Shown: positions 37,795 through 46,664 of the stretch, one piece after another | Position numbering within the stretch: position 1 is the first letter of the stretch | How the letters are laid out: each line of letters opens with the position of its first letter | NCBI RefSeq assembly: GCF_002795245.1 | Contig: NZ_PGVG01000016.1 | Coordinates: forward strand, 62,001 to 126,000 | Direction: 5' to 3' | DNA from: Bradyrhizobium forestalis | GTDB taxonomy: Bacteria; Pseudomonadota; Alphaproteobacteria; Rhizobiales; Xanthobacteraceae | Length of the DNA: 64,000 bases | Notes under the pieces: model-generated | What the model saw: only the letters and a program-made list of their open reading frames with translations | Told to the model about the DNA's origin: nothing | Databases searched by the model: none | Made by a program: the position numbers and the translations under genes

Positions 37795-38151
37795 CTATTT
37801 CGGCCTCACATTCGGGTCGCCGCCGGGGCTGCCGGGGGGCGGAATCACCGGGGTGTTGCCGCCGGTGCCGGGGGCCGGGGCGTGCATCTCGGGGTCGATG
37901 CCGGAGGGCGGGCAGAGCACGCCTTCGGACTTCGTCAGCTTGTCGCCGAGCAGTTCCCGGGACTGGCCGGTGGTGGTGCCGTCGGGTGAACGGTTCGGAC
38001 GATCCTGCGGGGTGCAGCCCGTCGCATGTTGCGGGGATTGCGGCGCGGTCTGTTGCGGCGGCGTCGCCGGGGCGGGCGGGGCCTGCGCGATCGCAGCGCC
38101 GGAAGCGGCGATCAGGAGGCCGGCCAGAATGATGTTTGATGTCGTGCGCAT
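37795..38151 (-). CDS. Small exported proline-rich hypothetical protein
   Basis: The 118-residue product starts MRTTSNIILAGLLIAASGAA, a clear signal peptide with an AxA cleavage region near residue 25. The mature part is rich in proline, glutamine and threonine and has two cysteines (GCTPQDR and VLCPPSG). Such small proteins are common in Bradyrhizobium, and no function is known to me. The start is placed at the signal peptide; the frame runs further upstream without meaning. It is the first core gene beyond tRNA-Met. Confidence 0.7.
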   Translation of the reverse strand: MRTTSNIILAGLLIAASGAAIAQAPPAPATPPQQTAPQSPQHATGCTPQDRPNRSPDGTTTGQSRELLGDKLTKSEGVLCPPSGIDPEMHAPAPGTGGNTPVIPPPGSPGGDPNVRPK

Positions 38152-38253
38152 GGAAGGGAAACGCGCGGGTTGGGTGGGCTGTTCCCGGCCGGAATGCGAT
38201 GTGATCGGGGGCTCGAATGCCCGGTGTCCCCCATCGCAATGACGGAGCAACTG

Positions 38254-38319
38254 GCGAGATATCGCGTGCGGAGAAAGCCCTCTCCCCTACCCTCTCCCGC
38301 AGGCGGGAGAGGGGGCGCA
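38254..38319. repeat. Intergenic repeat unit, copy 1 (upstream of the methyltransferase stop)
   Basis: GCGAGATATCGCG is followed by CCCTCTCCCCTACCCTCTCC and a palindromic CTCTCCCGC-GCGGGAGAG hairpin. An almost identical unit in the same orientation is at 39128-39193, so the two flank the methyltransferase gene. Confidence 0.75.
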
Positions 38320-38354
38320 CCGCCGGCCTGGCGGCGACCCCGACAAACTCTCAA

Positions 38355-38993
38355 TCACGATTTGCGGTAGCGGATCAGCGAGAAATGGCCCATCGGCGGC
38401 ATGGGGCGGCGCTCGGTCAGGGTGATGCCGCCGTGCTTGGCGGCCCAGCCCTCGAGGCGCGCCCACGGGAATTCGGGGCGCCAGCCGAGGCGGCGGGCGA
38501 TGGGCGCGAAAGCGAGCTCGAACAGCTTTCGGGGGCCGCTCTCGGCGCCGATGTGATTGACGAGGATCAGCTCGCCGCCGGACTTGAGCACGCGCACGAA
38601 CTCGTCGAGCGTGCCTTCGGGATCGGGCACGGCAGTGATGACATATTGCGCGACCACCGCGTCGAAGGCGTTGTCGGGGAAAGCGAGGTTCTTCGCATCC
38701 ATCACCGAGAGCACCTCGACATTGGAGAGGCGCAGCGCACGCACGCGCGCCTGTGCCTTGCGCAGCATCGGCTCGGAAATGTCGACGCCGCAGATCTTCG
38801 TGGTGCGCGCGTAGTCGGAGAGCGAGAGGCCGGTGCCGACGCCGACGTCGAGAATGCGGCCGCCGATGCGGTCGGCCTCGGCGATGGTCGACTGCCGGCC
38901 GGCGTCGAACACCTTGCCGAACACGAGATCATAGACCGGCGCCCAGCGGCCATAGGCCTTCTCGACCCCGGCCCGCGAGATGTCTGCTGCCAT
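38355..38993 (-). CDS. SAM-dependent methyltransferase, likely phosphatidylethanolamine N-methyltransferase
   Basis: The 212-residue enzyme has a class I methyltransferase fold. The glycine-rich SAM motif is ILDVGVGTGLSL (about 47-58), followed by CGVDISEPML and the post-motif FDAVVAQYVITAVPDPEGTL. The start AYGRWAPVYDLVFGKVFDAG is the pattern of Rhodobacter-type PmtA enzymes, which methylate phosphatidylethanolamine toward phosphatidylcholine, a lipid important to Bradyrhizobium. It is single-gene and soluble or membrane-peripheral. Ubiquinone-type methyltransferases share the fold, so the lipid assignment is probable rather than certain. Its ends are marked by direct repeats. Confidence 0.75.
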   Translation of the reverse strand: MAADISRAGVEKAYGRWAPVYDLVFGKVFDAGRQSTIAEADRIGGRILDVGVGTGLSLSDYARTTKICGVDISEPMLRKAQARVRALRLSNVEVLSVMDAKNLAFPDNAFDAVVAQYVITAVPDPEGTLDEFVRVLKSGGELILVNHIGAESGPRKLFELAFAPIARRLGWRPEFPWARLEGWAAKHGGITLTERRPMPPMGHFSLIRYRKS

Positions 38994-39060
38994 GCCCCCT
39001 GCCCTTACGCGTTTCTAGAGTGTGATGCGTGTTGGTGAAATCGATACCGGCTCCGCGCGC

Positions 39061-39193
39061 GGTCTAGCGCCTCTCCCGCTTGCGGGAGAGGTCGGCGCGC
39101 AGCGCCGGGTGAGGGTTCTATCCGCTCGCGAGATATCGCGCGTGGAGAGAGCCCTCTCCCCTACCCTCTCCCGCAAGCGGGAGAGGGGGCGCA
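39061..39193. repeat. Pair of palindromic repeats, including copy 2 of the unit at 38254
   Basis: An inverted CCTCTCCCGCTTGCGGGAGAGG hairpin near 39070 is followed by GGGTGAGGGTTCTATCCGCT and then a second unit (39128-39193) nearly identical to 38254-38319. The arrangement is typical of intergenic repeats in Bradyrhizobium core DNA. Confidence 0.75.
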
Positions 39194-39232
39194 TTGCCGT
39201 CGTGGTGAGTGCGTCGCCCAACTTCATCGCGC

Positions 39233-40414
39233 TCAGCCGCGCACGGCTTCCGCGAGCGGGCGCGATGCGCCCGCGCCGACCTTTGCCGCGGCGCTCTGGA
39301 TGAAGCCGCCGCCGAGCACGCGGGCTTGGCCGCCAGGCGCGTCATAGAACACGCAGGCTTGTCCCGGCGAGACGCCCTCTTCGCCGGCGACGAGCTCGAC
39401 CTCGTAGTGACCATTGCTGCCGCGCAGCCAGGCCGGCTGCGGGCTGCGGGTCGAGCGCACGCGCACGAACATCTCGAGGCCGCCGCCGATGGCGCGGTCG
39501 ATGTCGCCGCCGCCGATCCAGTTGACGTCGCGCAAGCTGATGCGGTGCATCTTCAGCGCATCGCGCGGGCCGACGACGACGCGGCGGTTGGCTGCCTCCA
39601 GCCGCACCACGAACAGCGGTGAGCCGGAGGCGATGCCGAGGCCGCGGCGCTGGCCGACGGTGAAATTGGCGATGCCGTGATGCTGGCCGAGCACGCGGCC
39701 GTCGAGATCGACGATGTCGCCGGGGTCCATCGCGTTCGGCCGCAGGCGCGTGATGATGTCGGTGTAGCGGCCCGTCGGCACGAAGCAGATGTCCTGGCTG
39801 TCGTGCTTGTCGGCGACCGCGAGCCCAAAGCGGCGCGCGAGCTCGCGCGTTTGCGGCTTGGTCATGTCGCCGAGCGGAAAGCGCAGGAAGTCGAGCTGCT
39901 CTTGCGTGGTCGCGAACAGGAAATAGCTCTGATCGCGGTCGCTATCTGCCGCGCAGACCAGCGCGCGCGAGCCGTCGCCCTGAGGGCGCGAGGCGACGTA
40001 ATGGCCGGTGGCGAGCGCCTGGGCGCCAAGCTCGCGGGCGGTCTTCAGCAGGTCGCGGAATTTGACGCTGCGGTTGCACTCGATGCAGGGCACCGGCGTT
40101 TCACCAAGAGCATAGGAGTCGGCGAAGTTGTCGATGACGGACTCGCGAAAGCGGTCCTCGTAGTCGAGCACGTAATGGGGAATGCCGAGCTTGGCGGCGA
40201 CGTCGCGGGCGTCGTGGATGTCCTGGCCGGCGCAGCAGGCGCCCTTGCGGTGGGTCGCCGCGCCGTGGTCGTAGAGCTGCAGTGTGATGCCGACGACGTC
40301 GTAGCCTTCAGCCTTCAGCAGCGCAGCCGTGGTCGAGGAATCGACACCGCCCGACATGGCGACGACGACCCTGGTGTCCTCGGGACGGCCTTCGAGATCC
40401 AGACTGTTGAGCAT
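39233..40414 (-). CDS. mnmA: tRNA-specific 2-thiouridylase MnmA
   Basis: The 393-residue enzyme thiolates uridine 34 in tRNAs for Lys, Glu and Gln. The PP-loop motif VVVAMSGGVDSSTTAALL is near residue 20; the first catalytic cysteine is in PVPCIECNRSVKF and the second in DSQDICFVPTGRY. A conserved NFTVGQRRGLGIA follows in the central domain and a beta-barrel covers the C-terminus. The ATG at 40414 (MLNSLDLEGRPED) is chosen because the upstream 51 codons are basic and unlike the family. It is a core housekeeping gene and transcribes away from the flagellar cluster. Confidence 0.95.
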   Translation of the reverse strand: MLNSLDLEGRPEDTRVVVAMSGGVDSSTTAALLKAEGYDVVGITLQLYDHGAATHRKGACCAGQDIHDARDVAAKLGIPHYVLDYEDRFRESVIDNFADSYALGETPVPCIECNRSVKFRDLLKTARELGAQALATGHYVASRPQGDGSRALVCAADSDRDQSYFLFATTQEQLDFLRFPLGDMTKPQTRELARRFGLAVADKHDSQDICFVPTGRYTDIITRLRPNAMDPGDIVDLDGRVLGQHHGIANFTVGQRRGLGIASGSPLFVVRLEAANRRVVVGPRDALKMHRISLRDVNWIGGGDIDRAIGGGLEMFVRVRSTRSPQPAWLRGSNGHYEVELVAGEEGVSPGQACVFYDAPGGQARVLGGGFIQSAAAKVGAGASRPLAEAVRG

Positions 40415-40763
40415 GGGCCCTAAAGCGTTGTGACGGCGGCGTAGCGCGATCCGCGATTTTCTGTGCCTTCTCGCGGGACATCGGCAATCCCCCGGAACTT
40501 TAGTTCCCGAAGAGCACGACTGCCCAAGTCGAAAGCGGCTGAGTAACCTCTTTAATATAGGCGGCATTCCGGTGAAGCAATCACGCGGGCGGCCGGCTTA
40601 GGGCAATTCTTGCCGGGGGCGGCAGAAATGGCGGGTCGCGGCGGGCTGCCCGGCGGCAGCTTCAAGCAAACAACCTGTTGTTTTCATTGCATAAATCAAC
40701 GTGAAGGGGCGCTGGCCCGCTCCTTGCTACCCCTTGTCCGAAGTTGCTTCCAAGGGGTTGCCT
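40415..40763. other. Divergent intergenic region between mnmA and fliK
   Basis: About 350 bases holding the promoters of mnmA and of the flagellar operon. Only the sigma-54 promoter at 40713-40728 is clear. No other gene is seen. Confidence 0.5.
40713..40728 (+). promoter_or_regulatory. Sigma-54 (-24/-12) promoter of fliK-flgD
   Basis: TGGCCCGCTCCTTGCT matches the RpoN consensus closely, with the 10-base spacing between GG and GC. Transcription should start near 40739, so in-frame starts upstream of it (such as 40701) cannot be used. The activator is probably FlbD, encoded at the end of this cluster. Confidence 0.78.
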
Positions 40764-42371
40764 GTGGTTGGTCGTACGTCAGATGTCGTGGCAAGCGTGC
40801 AAGTCCCGAGCGCGCAGCAAAAGCCTGCGCGGTCGCAAGGGCCAAAGGACGCGCCCGCGACCGACTCCTTCGGCGCGCTGGTCGACAGCAACAGCCAGGC
40901 GATCAGCAACAATGCGCAGGACAGCGCGCCGCGCCGGAGCGATTCCACGGCGTCCGACCGCAGCCCGCGCGACGCCGCTTCCACGGACCAGCCTTCGCAG
41001 AGCAAGGCGAGCGACGACACCGACCCGTCTGCGCCGGCGAAGAATGACAAGAGCGACGCGACCAGCGATCCGGCCAGGGACGCGGGCAAGGACGCCGGCA
41101 AGATCAAGGACAAGTCCGAGACATCAGACGCCAAATCGGCCGACAAATCCGACGAGACCAAGGGCGACAAGAGCGACGGCAGCGACGCCGTCACCGCCGC
41201 CGCCGATGCAGCTGCCGCCGTGCCGACGGATGCGACGCAGATCGCCGTGCCCGATCCCAACGTCGTCGTTGCCGCGCCGGTCGTCCCGGCCGATCCGAAC
41301 GCGGCTGCGAGCCAGGCCGGCGATGCCGCCGCCTCGCCGCTGACGATCGCCGCCGCCGGCCTTGCCGCCAGTGCCTCCACTGCGGCGCAGATCGCCGGCA
41401 CCAAGACCGACACCGCCACCGCCGGCGACAAGAGCGCCAAGGCCGCCGGCGCCGAGGTCGACGCCGACACCACGACGACGCTCGGCGAGGCCGCAACCGG
41501 CCCGAGCGAGGCCACCACGACCGATGCGAAAGCCAATGGCGGACTGATCGCCGTCGCCAATCAGGGCATGCCGAAAACCTCGTTCAAGGACGCCGTCACG
41601 GCGCAGGCCCAGACCGACGTCTCGAATATCGGCCAGGACACCGGCAAGGCGAACGCCGCGACGGCGCAGGCTCCGGCACCGGCCAGCGCGGGGCATGCGC
41701 AAGACCTCAAGCCGCAGGCAGATGGCGGAGCGAGCGACGCGAAGGCAGGTCCCGCCGACCGCACCGCCGATCCGACCCAAGGCGCGCCGGCCGCGCCCAC
41801 GCATGCGGGTGCGCAAGCCGCCGTCGCTCCGACCGACACCGGCGCGCAGGCCGCGTCCGCGGTGCAAGCGCCGCTGACCAATACGACCTCGGCCGCCACG
41901 GCATCGACCGCGACGCTCACCGCGACCGCGGCGACCCATGCGGCCGTGCCGATCAGCGGCGTGCCGATCGAGATCGCAGCCGCCATTCGCGCCGGCAAGT
42001 CCCGGTTCGACATCAGCCTCGACCCGGCCGAGCTCGGCCGCATCGACGTGCGCATCAATGTCGACCGCAACGGTCAGGTCACCTCGCATCTCACGGTGGA
42101 GAAGCCGGAGACGCTGCAAATGCTGCGTCAGGACGCGCCGCAATTGCAGCGCGCGCTCGACGATGCCGGCTTCAAGACCGGCAGCAACGGGCTGTCCTTC
42201 AGCCTGCGCGACCAGAATTCATCGGGCCAGCAGTCCGGCCAGAATAACGACAATGGCGGCAACGCCCGCCGGCTGATCATCAGCGAGGACGAAACCGTTG
42301 CTGCCGCGCCTGTCGGGCGCGGCTACGGCCGCATGCTCGGATCGAGCAGCGGCGTCGACATCAGAGTGTGA
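40764..42371 (+). CDS. fliK: Flagellar hook-length control protein FliK
   Basis: The 535-residue product is secreted by the flagellar export apparatus and sets hook length, then switches export specificity. Residues about 30-390 are low-complexity, rich in alanine, aspartate, threonine and lysine, as expected of the stretched ruler part. The conserved C-terminal domain (about 395-500) includes GKSRFDISLDPAELGRIDV and TLQMLRQDAPQLQRALDDAG. The GTG at 40764 is chosen because AAGGGG lies six bases ahead and the sigma-54 promoter excludes more upstream starts; TTG at 40758 is the alternative. flgD follows after 13 bases. Confidence 0.85.
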   Translation: MVGRTSDVVASVQVPSAQQKPARSQGPKDAPATDSFGALVDSNSQAISNNAQDSAPRRSDSTASDRSPRDAASTDQPSQSKASDDTDPSAPAKNDKSDATSDPARDAGKDAGKIKDKSETSDAKSADKSDETKGDKSDGSDAVTAAADAAAAVPTDATQIAVPDPNVVVAAPVVPADPNAAASQAGDAAASPLTIAAAGLAASASTAAQIAGTKTDTATAGDKSAKAAGAEVDADTTTTLGEAATGPSEATTTDAKANGGLIAVANQGMPKTSFKDAVTAQAQTDVSNIGQDTGKANAATAQAPAPASAGHAQDLKPQADGGASDAKAGPADRTADPTQGAPAAPTHAGAQAAVAPTDTGAQAASAVQAPLTNTTSAATASTATLTATAATHAAVPISGVPIEIAAAIRAGKSRFDISLDPAELGRIDVRINVDRNGQVTSHLTVEKPETLQMLRQDAPQLQRALDDAGFKTGSNGLSFSLRDQNSSGQQSGQNNDNGGNARRLIISEDETVAAAPVGRGYGRMLGSSSGVDIRV

Positions 42372-42384
42372 GGAGTATTCGACA

Positions 42385-43092
42385 ATGACCACCACGAATG
42401 CCGCCACCGCCCCGACGCCCGTCTCCGGGACGACCGACATCCCGAAATCCTCGTCGAATTCGTCGATGAGCTCGACCACGGGGTCGACGCTCGCCGGCAA
42501 CTTCCAGACCTTCCTGACGCTGCTGACGACGCAGCTGCAGAACCAGAACCCGCTGGATCCGCTCGACACCAACCAATTCACCCAGCAGCTGGTGCAGTTC
42601 GCCGGCGTCGAGCAGCAGCTCAAGACCAACGATTCGCTGGCCCAGCTCGTCACGCTGCAGCAGACCACGCAGGCCACCCAGGCGCTGGGCTTCGTCGGCA
42701 AGACCGCCCTGGTCGACGGCTCGACCGCGACGATGAAGAACTCGTCGGCGACCTGGCATCTCAACGTGCCGACCGACTCCACTGTCGATATCTCCGTCGC
42801 CAATTCCAGCGGCCAGACCGTGTTCACCGGCAAATACACCGCCTCCGCCGGCACCGACATCCCCTTCACCTGGAACGGCATGGGCAATGACGGCACGCAA
42901 TGGCCCGACGGCAAGTACACGATCTCGGCCACCGGCAAGGACGTCGCGAACAACAATGTCGGCATCGCCGCGCAGGTGCAGGGCGTGGTGTCGTCGGTCG
43001 ACCTGACCCAGTCACCGCCGCTGCTCACCATCGACGGCGCCAGCTACACGCTGAGTCAGGTCAAGAGCATCATCGCCACCAGCAGCAATTGA
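42385..43092 (+). CDS. flgD: Flagellar hook capping/scaffold protein FlgD
   Basis: The 235-residue protein caps the growing hook and is needed for its assembly. Typical motifs are FLTLLTTQLQNQNPLDPLDT and FTQQLVQFAGVEQQLKTND in the first 100 residues. A C-terminal Ig-like and tudor-like half contains GKYTISATGKD. The ATG at 42385 has a GTGAGGAG site. It is co-transcribed with fliK. Palindromic repeats directly downstream may stop transcription. Confidence 0.93.
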   Translation: MTTTNAATAPTPVSGTTDIPKSSSNSSMSSTTGSTLAGNFQTFLTLLTTQLQNQNPLDPLDTNQFTQQLVQFAGVEQQLKTNDSLAQLVTLQQTTQATQALGFVGKTALVDGSTATMKNSSATWHLNVPTDSTVDISVANSSGQTVFTGKYTASAGTDIPFTWNGMGNDGTQWPDGKYTISATGKDVANNNVGIAAQVQGVVSSVDLTQSPPLLTIDGASYTLSQVKSIIATSSN

Positions 43093-43118
43093 GAAACGAC
43101 CCCGTACCAAACCTTCGG

Positions 43119-43263
43119 CGTCATCCCGGCGAAAGCCGGGATCCATAACCACAGGGAGAAGTTTGGCGGAGACCTCGCGGTTAAGAACTCGTTCCTGGTA
43201 CTGCTACCTGCGTCTCATCGAGAGATCACGCGGTATGGGTCCCGGCGTTCGCCGGGACGACGG
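43119..43263. repeat. Paired palindromic intergenic repeats downstream of flgD
   Basis: GTCATCCCGGCGAAAGCCGGG at the left and TCCCGGCGTTCGCCGGGACGAC at the right form strong hairpins about 100 bases apart, in opposite orientation. Between them no gene is seen. This is a common Bradyrhizobium repeat layout and fills most of the 380-base gap before sciP. Confidence 0.75.
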
Positions 43264-43475
43264 CTGAGAGAGCCCGCTCCGGCCTCATTCGTTAGTAAAG
43301 TATTTACGAATACTCCCCTCAGCCGGCCGAGATCACGTCTCCCGCCGGCCGCGACAGCCGCGTTCCCGCAAGTTTCAACGAGAATTGTATTGAAGCCTTA
43401 GGCTTAGCGGATTTTTAAGCCGCGGGGGTTACGGTTACGGCGTGAGTTCAGTGGTTGAGAGTTTGTGAGTACGCC

Positions 43476-43751
43476 ATGACAGAACCCCATCGCCCGAGGG
43501 TAAAATACGTCATCGGGCCGGACGGCAGTCCGTTGACGATCGCGGATCTGCCTGCACCCGGCACCAAACGCTGGGTCATCCGCCGCAAGGCCGAAGTCGT
43601 CGCCGCTGTCCGTGGCGGACTTCTCTCCCTCGAGGAGGCCTGCAGCCGTTATACCCTGACGGTCGACGAATTCCTCTCCTGGCAGTTTTCCATCGACCAG
43701 CACGGTCTGGCGGGTCTTCGCACCACCCGCATCCAGCAATATCGCCAGTAG
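43476..43751 (+). CDS. sciP: CtrA inhibitor SciP (DUF1153)
   Basis: The 91-residue protein is a small helix-turn-helix factor. In Caulobacter SciP binds CtrA and limits its promoters in the cell cycle. The sequence has the DUF1153 pattern RVKYVIGPDGSPLTIADLP at the start and RKAEVVAAVRGGLLSLEEAC in the middle. The ATG at 43476 gives the usual length. It is monocistronic with a strong terminator and sits between two flagellar operons, a place also seen in related genomes. Confidence 0.9.
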   Translation: MTEPHRPRVKYVIGPDGSPLTIADLPAPGTKRWVIRRKAEVVAAVRGGLLSLEEACSRYTLTVDEFLSWQFSIDQHGLAGLRTTRIQQYRQ

Positions 43752-43780
43752 GCGATCCGGAAATCTGCGGCTTTTGACGA

Positions 43781-43813
43781 AAATCGGCCTCGCCCTGCGA
43801 GGCCGATTTTTTT
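43781..43813 (+). terminator. Rho-independent terminator of sciP
   Basis: A perfect 12-base stem (AAATCGGCCTCG with CGAGGCCGATTT) around a five-base loop is followed by a T-run. It lies 29 bases after the sciP stop. Confidence 0.92.
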
Positions 43814-43929
43814 CACGATGCACTTTTGTCCGACCTCTTAACCTCCGTTAACCATATCGAAACCATCCCCTAGGCAATAATTGCCCAGTCGACCGCTCGG
43901 TTGCGGGTCGAATTGGTTGGGGCGGTTGC

Positions 43930-45540
43930 TTGCAAGGTCTTGCGGACTTCTTAAAAAGTATCGGCGCCGCCCGGTTCGGGGCGATGATCGCGGTCACTGC
44001 CGCGCTCATCGGCTTCTTTGCCTTCGTTATCATGCGCGTCACCACGCCGCAGATGACGACGCTGTTCACGGACCTGTCCGTCGAGGATTCCTCCAGCATC
44101 ATCAAGGACCTGGAACGCCAGGGCATCCAGTTCGAGATCCGCAATGAGGGCTCCATCATCATGGTGCCCAAGGACAAGGTCACGCGCCTGCGGATGAAGC
44201 TCGCCGAGGGCGGCCTGCCCAAGGGCGGCGGCGTCGGCTACGAGGTGTTCGACAAGTCGGACGCGCTCGGCACCACCTCCTTCGTCCAGAACATCAATCA
44301 TCTGCGCGCGCTGGAAGGCGAGCTCGCCCGCACCATCCGCGCCATCGACCGCATCCAGGCCGCCCGCGTCCATCTGGTGCTGCCCGAGCGGCCGCTGTTC
44401 GCGCGCGAGGCGCCGGAGCCGTCGGCCTCGATCGTGGTGCGCGTCCGCGGCTCGCTGGAAGCCCAGCAGATCCGTGCCATCCGCCATCTCGTCGCCTCCG
44501 CCGTCAACGGGCTGAAGCCGCAGCGGGTCTCGATCGTCGATGAGGCCGGCCAGCTGCTGGCCGACGGCGCGGCGACCGATCCGGAGCAGGCCGTCGGCGA
44601 CGAGCGCCGCATCGCCTTCGAAAAGCGCATGCGCAAGCAGGTCGAGGACATCGTCTCCTCCGTGGTCGGCTCGGGCCGCGCCCGCGTGCAGCTCTCCGCC
44701 GATTTCGACTTCAACAAGGTGACCCAGACCTCGGACAAGTTCGACCCCGAAGGCCGCGTGCTGCGCTCGAGCCAGACCCGCGAAGAGCAGAGCATGACCG
44801 CCGACAATAACGGCCAGGTCACCGTCAACAACGAGCTGCCCGGCAACCAGCAGAACAACGGCGTCGCCGCCAAGGACCAGAGCAAGAAGACCGAGGAGAC
44901 CAACAATTACGAGATCTCCCGCACCACCAAGACCGAGGTGACCGAGGCCGGCCGGGTCAACCGCATCTCGGTCGCGGTGCTGGTCGATGGCATCTACAGC
45001 AAGAACGACAAGGGCGAGCTGGCCTACCAGGACCGCACCAAGGAGCAGCTCGACCGCATCGCCGCCCTGGTGCGCTCGGCGATCGGCTTCGACCAGAAGC
45101 GCGGCGACCAGGTCGAGGTCGTCAATCTGCGCTTTGCCGACGCCCCCTCCACCGCTCCGATCGGCGAGCCTTCAGGCTTCCTCGGCATGCTGCAGTTCAC
45201 CAAGGACGACGTCATGTATTTCGTCGAGCTCGGCGTGATGATGCTGCTCGGCCTGGTCGTGCTGTTCCTGGTGATCCGCCCGCTGGTCAAGCGCATCCTC
45301 GCTTCCGACGAAGTCGCCGCCGCCATCTCCGGCGTCCTCGCCGGTCCCGCCGCCTCGGAAGAGACAGCGGCCGCCGCCCCGGCCCTGCTGCCGAGCGGCG
45401 CCGCCAGCGCCATCGACGTCGCCACCATCCAGGGCCAGGTCCACGCCCAGTCCGTCCATCGCGTCGGCGAGCTCGCCGAGCGCAACCCCAACGAAACCGT
45501 CGCCATCATTCGCCAGTGGCTCACCGAGCCAGCCAAGTAA
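43930..45540 (+). CDS. fliF: Flagellar MS-ring protein FliF
   Basis: The 536-residue protein forms the membrane ring of the flagellar basal body. A first membrane segment is at about 15-35 (GAMIAVTAALIGFFAFVIM) and a second near 430-450. Ring-building motifs include GLPKGGGVGYEVFD and QAARVHLVLPERPLF. The C-terminal tail that binds FliG ends in QWLTEPAK. The start is a TTG at 43930; no ATG lies near and the N-terminus then fits the family. It begins the operon fliF-fliG-fliH-fliN-flbD. Confidence 0.93.
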   Translation: MQGLADFLKSIGAARFGAMIAVTAALIGFFAFVIMRVTTPQMTTLFTDLSVEDSSSIIKDLERQGIQFEIRNEGSIIMVPKDKVTRLRMKLAEGGLPKGGGVGYEVFDKSDALGTTSFVQNINHLRALEGELARTIRAIDRIQAARVHLVLPERPLFAREAPEPSASIVVRVRGSLEAQQIRAIRHLVASAVNGLKPQRVSIVDEAGQLLADGAATDPEQAVGDERRIAFEKRMRKQVEDIVSSVVGSGRARVQLSADFDFNKVTQTSDKFDPEGRVLRSSQTREEQSMTADNNGQVTVNNELPGNQQNNGVAAKDQSKKTEETNNYEISRTTKTEVTEAGRVNRISVAVLVDGIYSKNDKGELAYQDRTKEQLDRIAALVRSAIGFDQKRGDQVEVVNLRFADAPSTAPIGEPSGFLGMLQFTKDDVMYFVELGVMMLLGLVVLFLVIRPLVKRILASDEVAAAISGVLAGPAASEETAAAAPALLPSGAASAIDVATIQGQVHAQSVHRVGELAERNPNETVAIIRQWLTEPAK

Positions 45541-45569
45541 CTGCCAAGTGAATCAAGAAGTGATCTGAC

Positions 45570-46664
45570 ATGGCCGCCAATCTGCAAAACGCCAATTCCA
45601 ACGACATCACCAGCGTGATCTCCACGCTCGGTCAGCGTGCCGGCAATCGGGCGGGCGGTGCCAAGACCGAAGGGCTGGCCGGGCCGAAGCGTGCCGCGAT
45701 CCTGATGCTGGCGCTGGGCGAGCAATATGGCGGCAAGATCTGGGGCCTGCTCGACGACGACGAGGTGCGTCAGCTCTCGCTGGAGATGTCCACGCTCGGC
45801 ACCGTCGAGGTCGACACCGTCGAGGATATGCTGCTCGAATTCGTCTCGCGCATGTCGGCTTCGGGTGCGCTGATGGGCAATTTCGACGCCACCGAGCGCC
45901 TGCTCCAGCAATACCTGCCGCCGGAGCGCGTCAACGGCATCATGGACGAGATCCGCGGCCCTGCGGGGCGCAACATGTGGGAGAAGCTCTCCAACGTGCA
46001 GGAGGAGGTTCTCGCCAACTATCTCAAGAACGAATACCCGCAGACCATCGCCGTGGTGCTGTCGAAGCTGAAGTCGGAGCACGCCGCCCGCGTGCTCGGC
46101 ATCCTGCCCGAGGAGCTCGCGCTCGACGTCGTCAACCGCATGCTGAAGATGGAGGCCGTGCAGAAGGAGGTGATCGAGAGCGTGGAGAAGACGCTGCGCA
46201 CCGAATTCATGTCCAACCTGTCGCAGACCCGCCGCCGCGACGCCCACGAGGTGATGGCCGAAATCTTCAACAATTTCGACCGCCAGACCGAAACCCGCTT
46301 CATCACCTCGCTGGAAGAGGACAACCGCGAATCCGCCGAGCGCATCAAGGCGCTGATGTTCACCTTCGACGACCTCGTGAAGCTCGATTCCGGCTCGGCC
46401 CAGACCCTGATGCGCAACGTCGACAAGGACAAGCTCGGCGTCGCGCTCAAGAGCGCCAACGAGGACGTCCGCAACTTCTTCTTCGGCAACATGTCCTCGC
46501 GCGCGGCCAAGATGCTCCAGGACGACATGGCAGCGATGGGCCCGGTCCGCCTGCGCGACGTCGACGAGGCCCAGGCACTGCTGGTCAACCTCGCCAAGGA
46601 TCTCGCCGCCAAGGGCGAGATCATGCTGACCAAGAACCGCGCCGACGACGAGCTGGTGTACTGA
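45570..46664 (+). CDS. fliG: Flagellar motor switch protein FliG
   Basis: The 364-residue product forms the torque-generating part of the C-ring, joining FliF to FliM/FliN and meeting the stator. Conserved stretches include AAILMLALGEQYGGKIWGLL, NYLKNEYPQTIAVVLSKL and TFDDLVKLDSGSAQTLMRNV near the charged C-terminal region. An N-terminal extension of about 35 residues before the first helix is typical of alphaproteobacteria. It starts 29 bases after fliF and its stop overlaps the fliH start (TGATG). Confidence 0.95.
   Translation: MAANLQNANSNDITSVISTLGQRAGNRAGGAKTEGLAGPKRAAILMLALGEQYGGKIWGLLDDDEVRQLSLEMSTLGTVEVDTVEDMLLEFVSRMSASGALMGNFDATERLLQQYLPPERVNGIMDEIRGPAGRNMWEKLSNVQEEVLANYLKNEYPQTIAVVLSKLKSEHAARVLGILPEELALDVVNRMLKMEAVQKEVIESVEKTLRTEFMSNLSQTRRRDAHEVMAEIFNNFDRQTETRFITSLEEDNRESAERIKALMFTFDDLVKLDSGSAQTLMRNVDKDKLGVALKSANEDVRNFFFGNMSSRAAKMLQDDMAAMGPVRLRDVDEAQALLVNLAKDLAAKGEIMLTKNRADDELVY

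Noticed and set aside
41124..42143. Long open frames opposite fliK
   Set aside because: They come from the alanine-rich, repetitive fliK sequence and have only low-complexity Arg/Gly content.
43913..43932. Sigma-54-like sequence at the fliF start
   Set aside because: Spacing fits only in a poor register and the site overlaps the proposed start codon.
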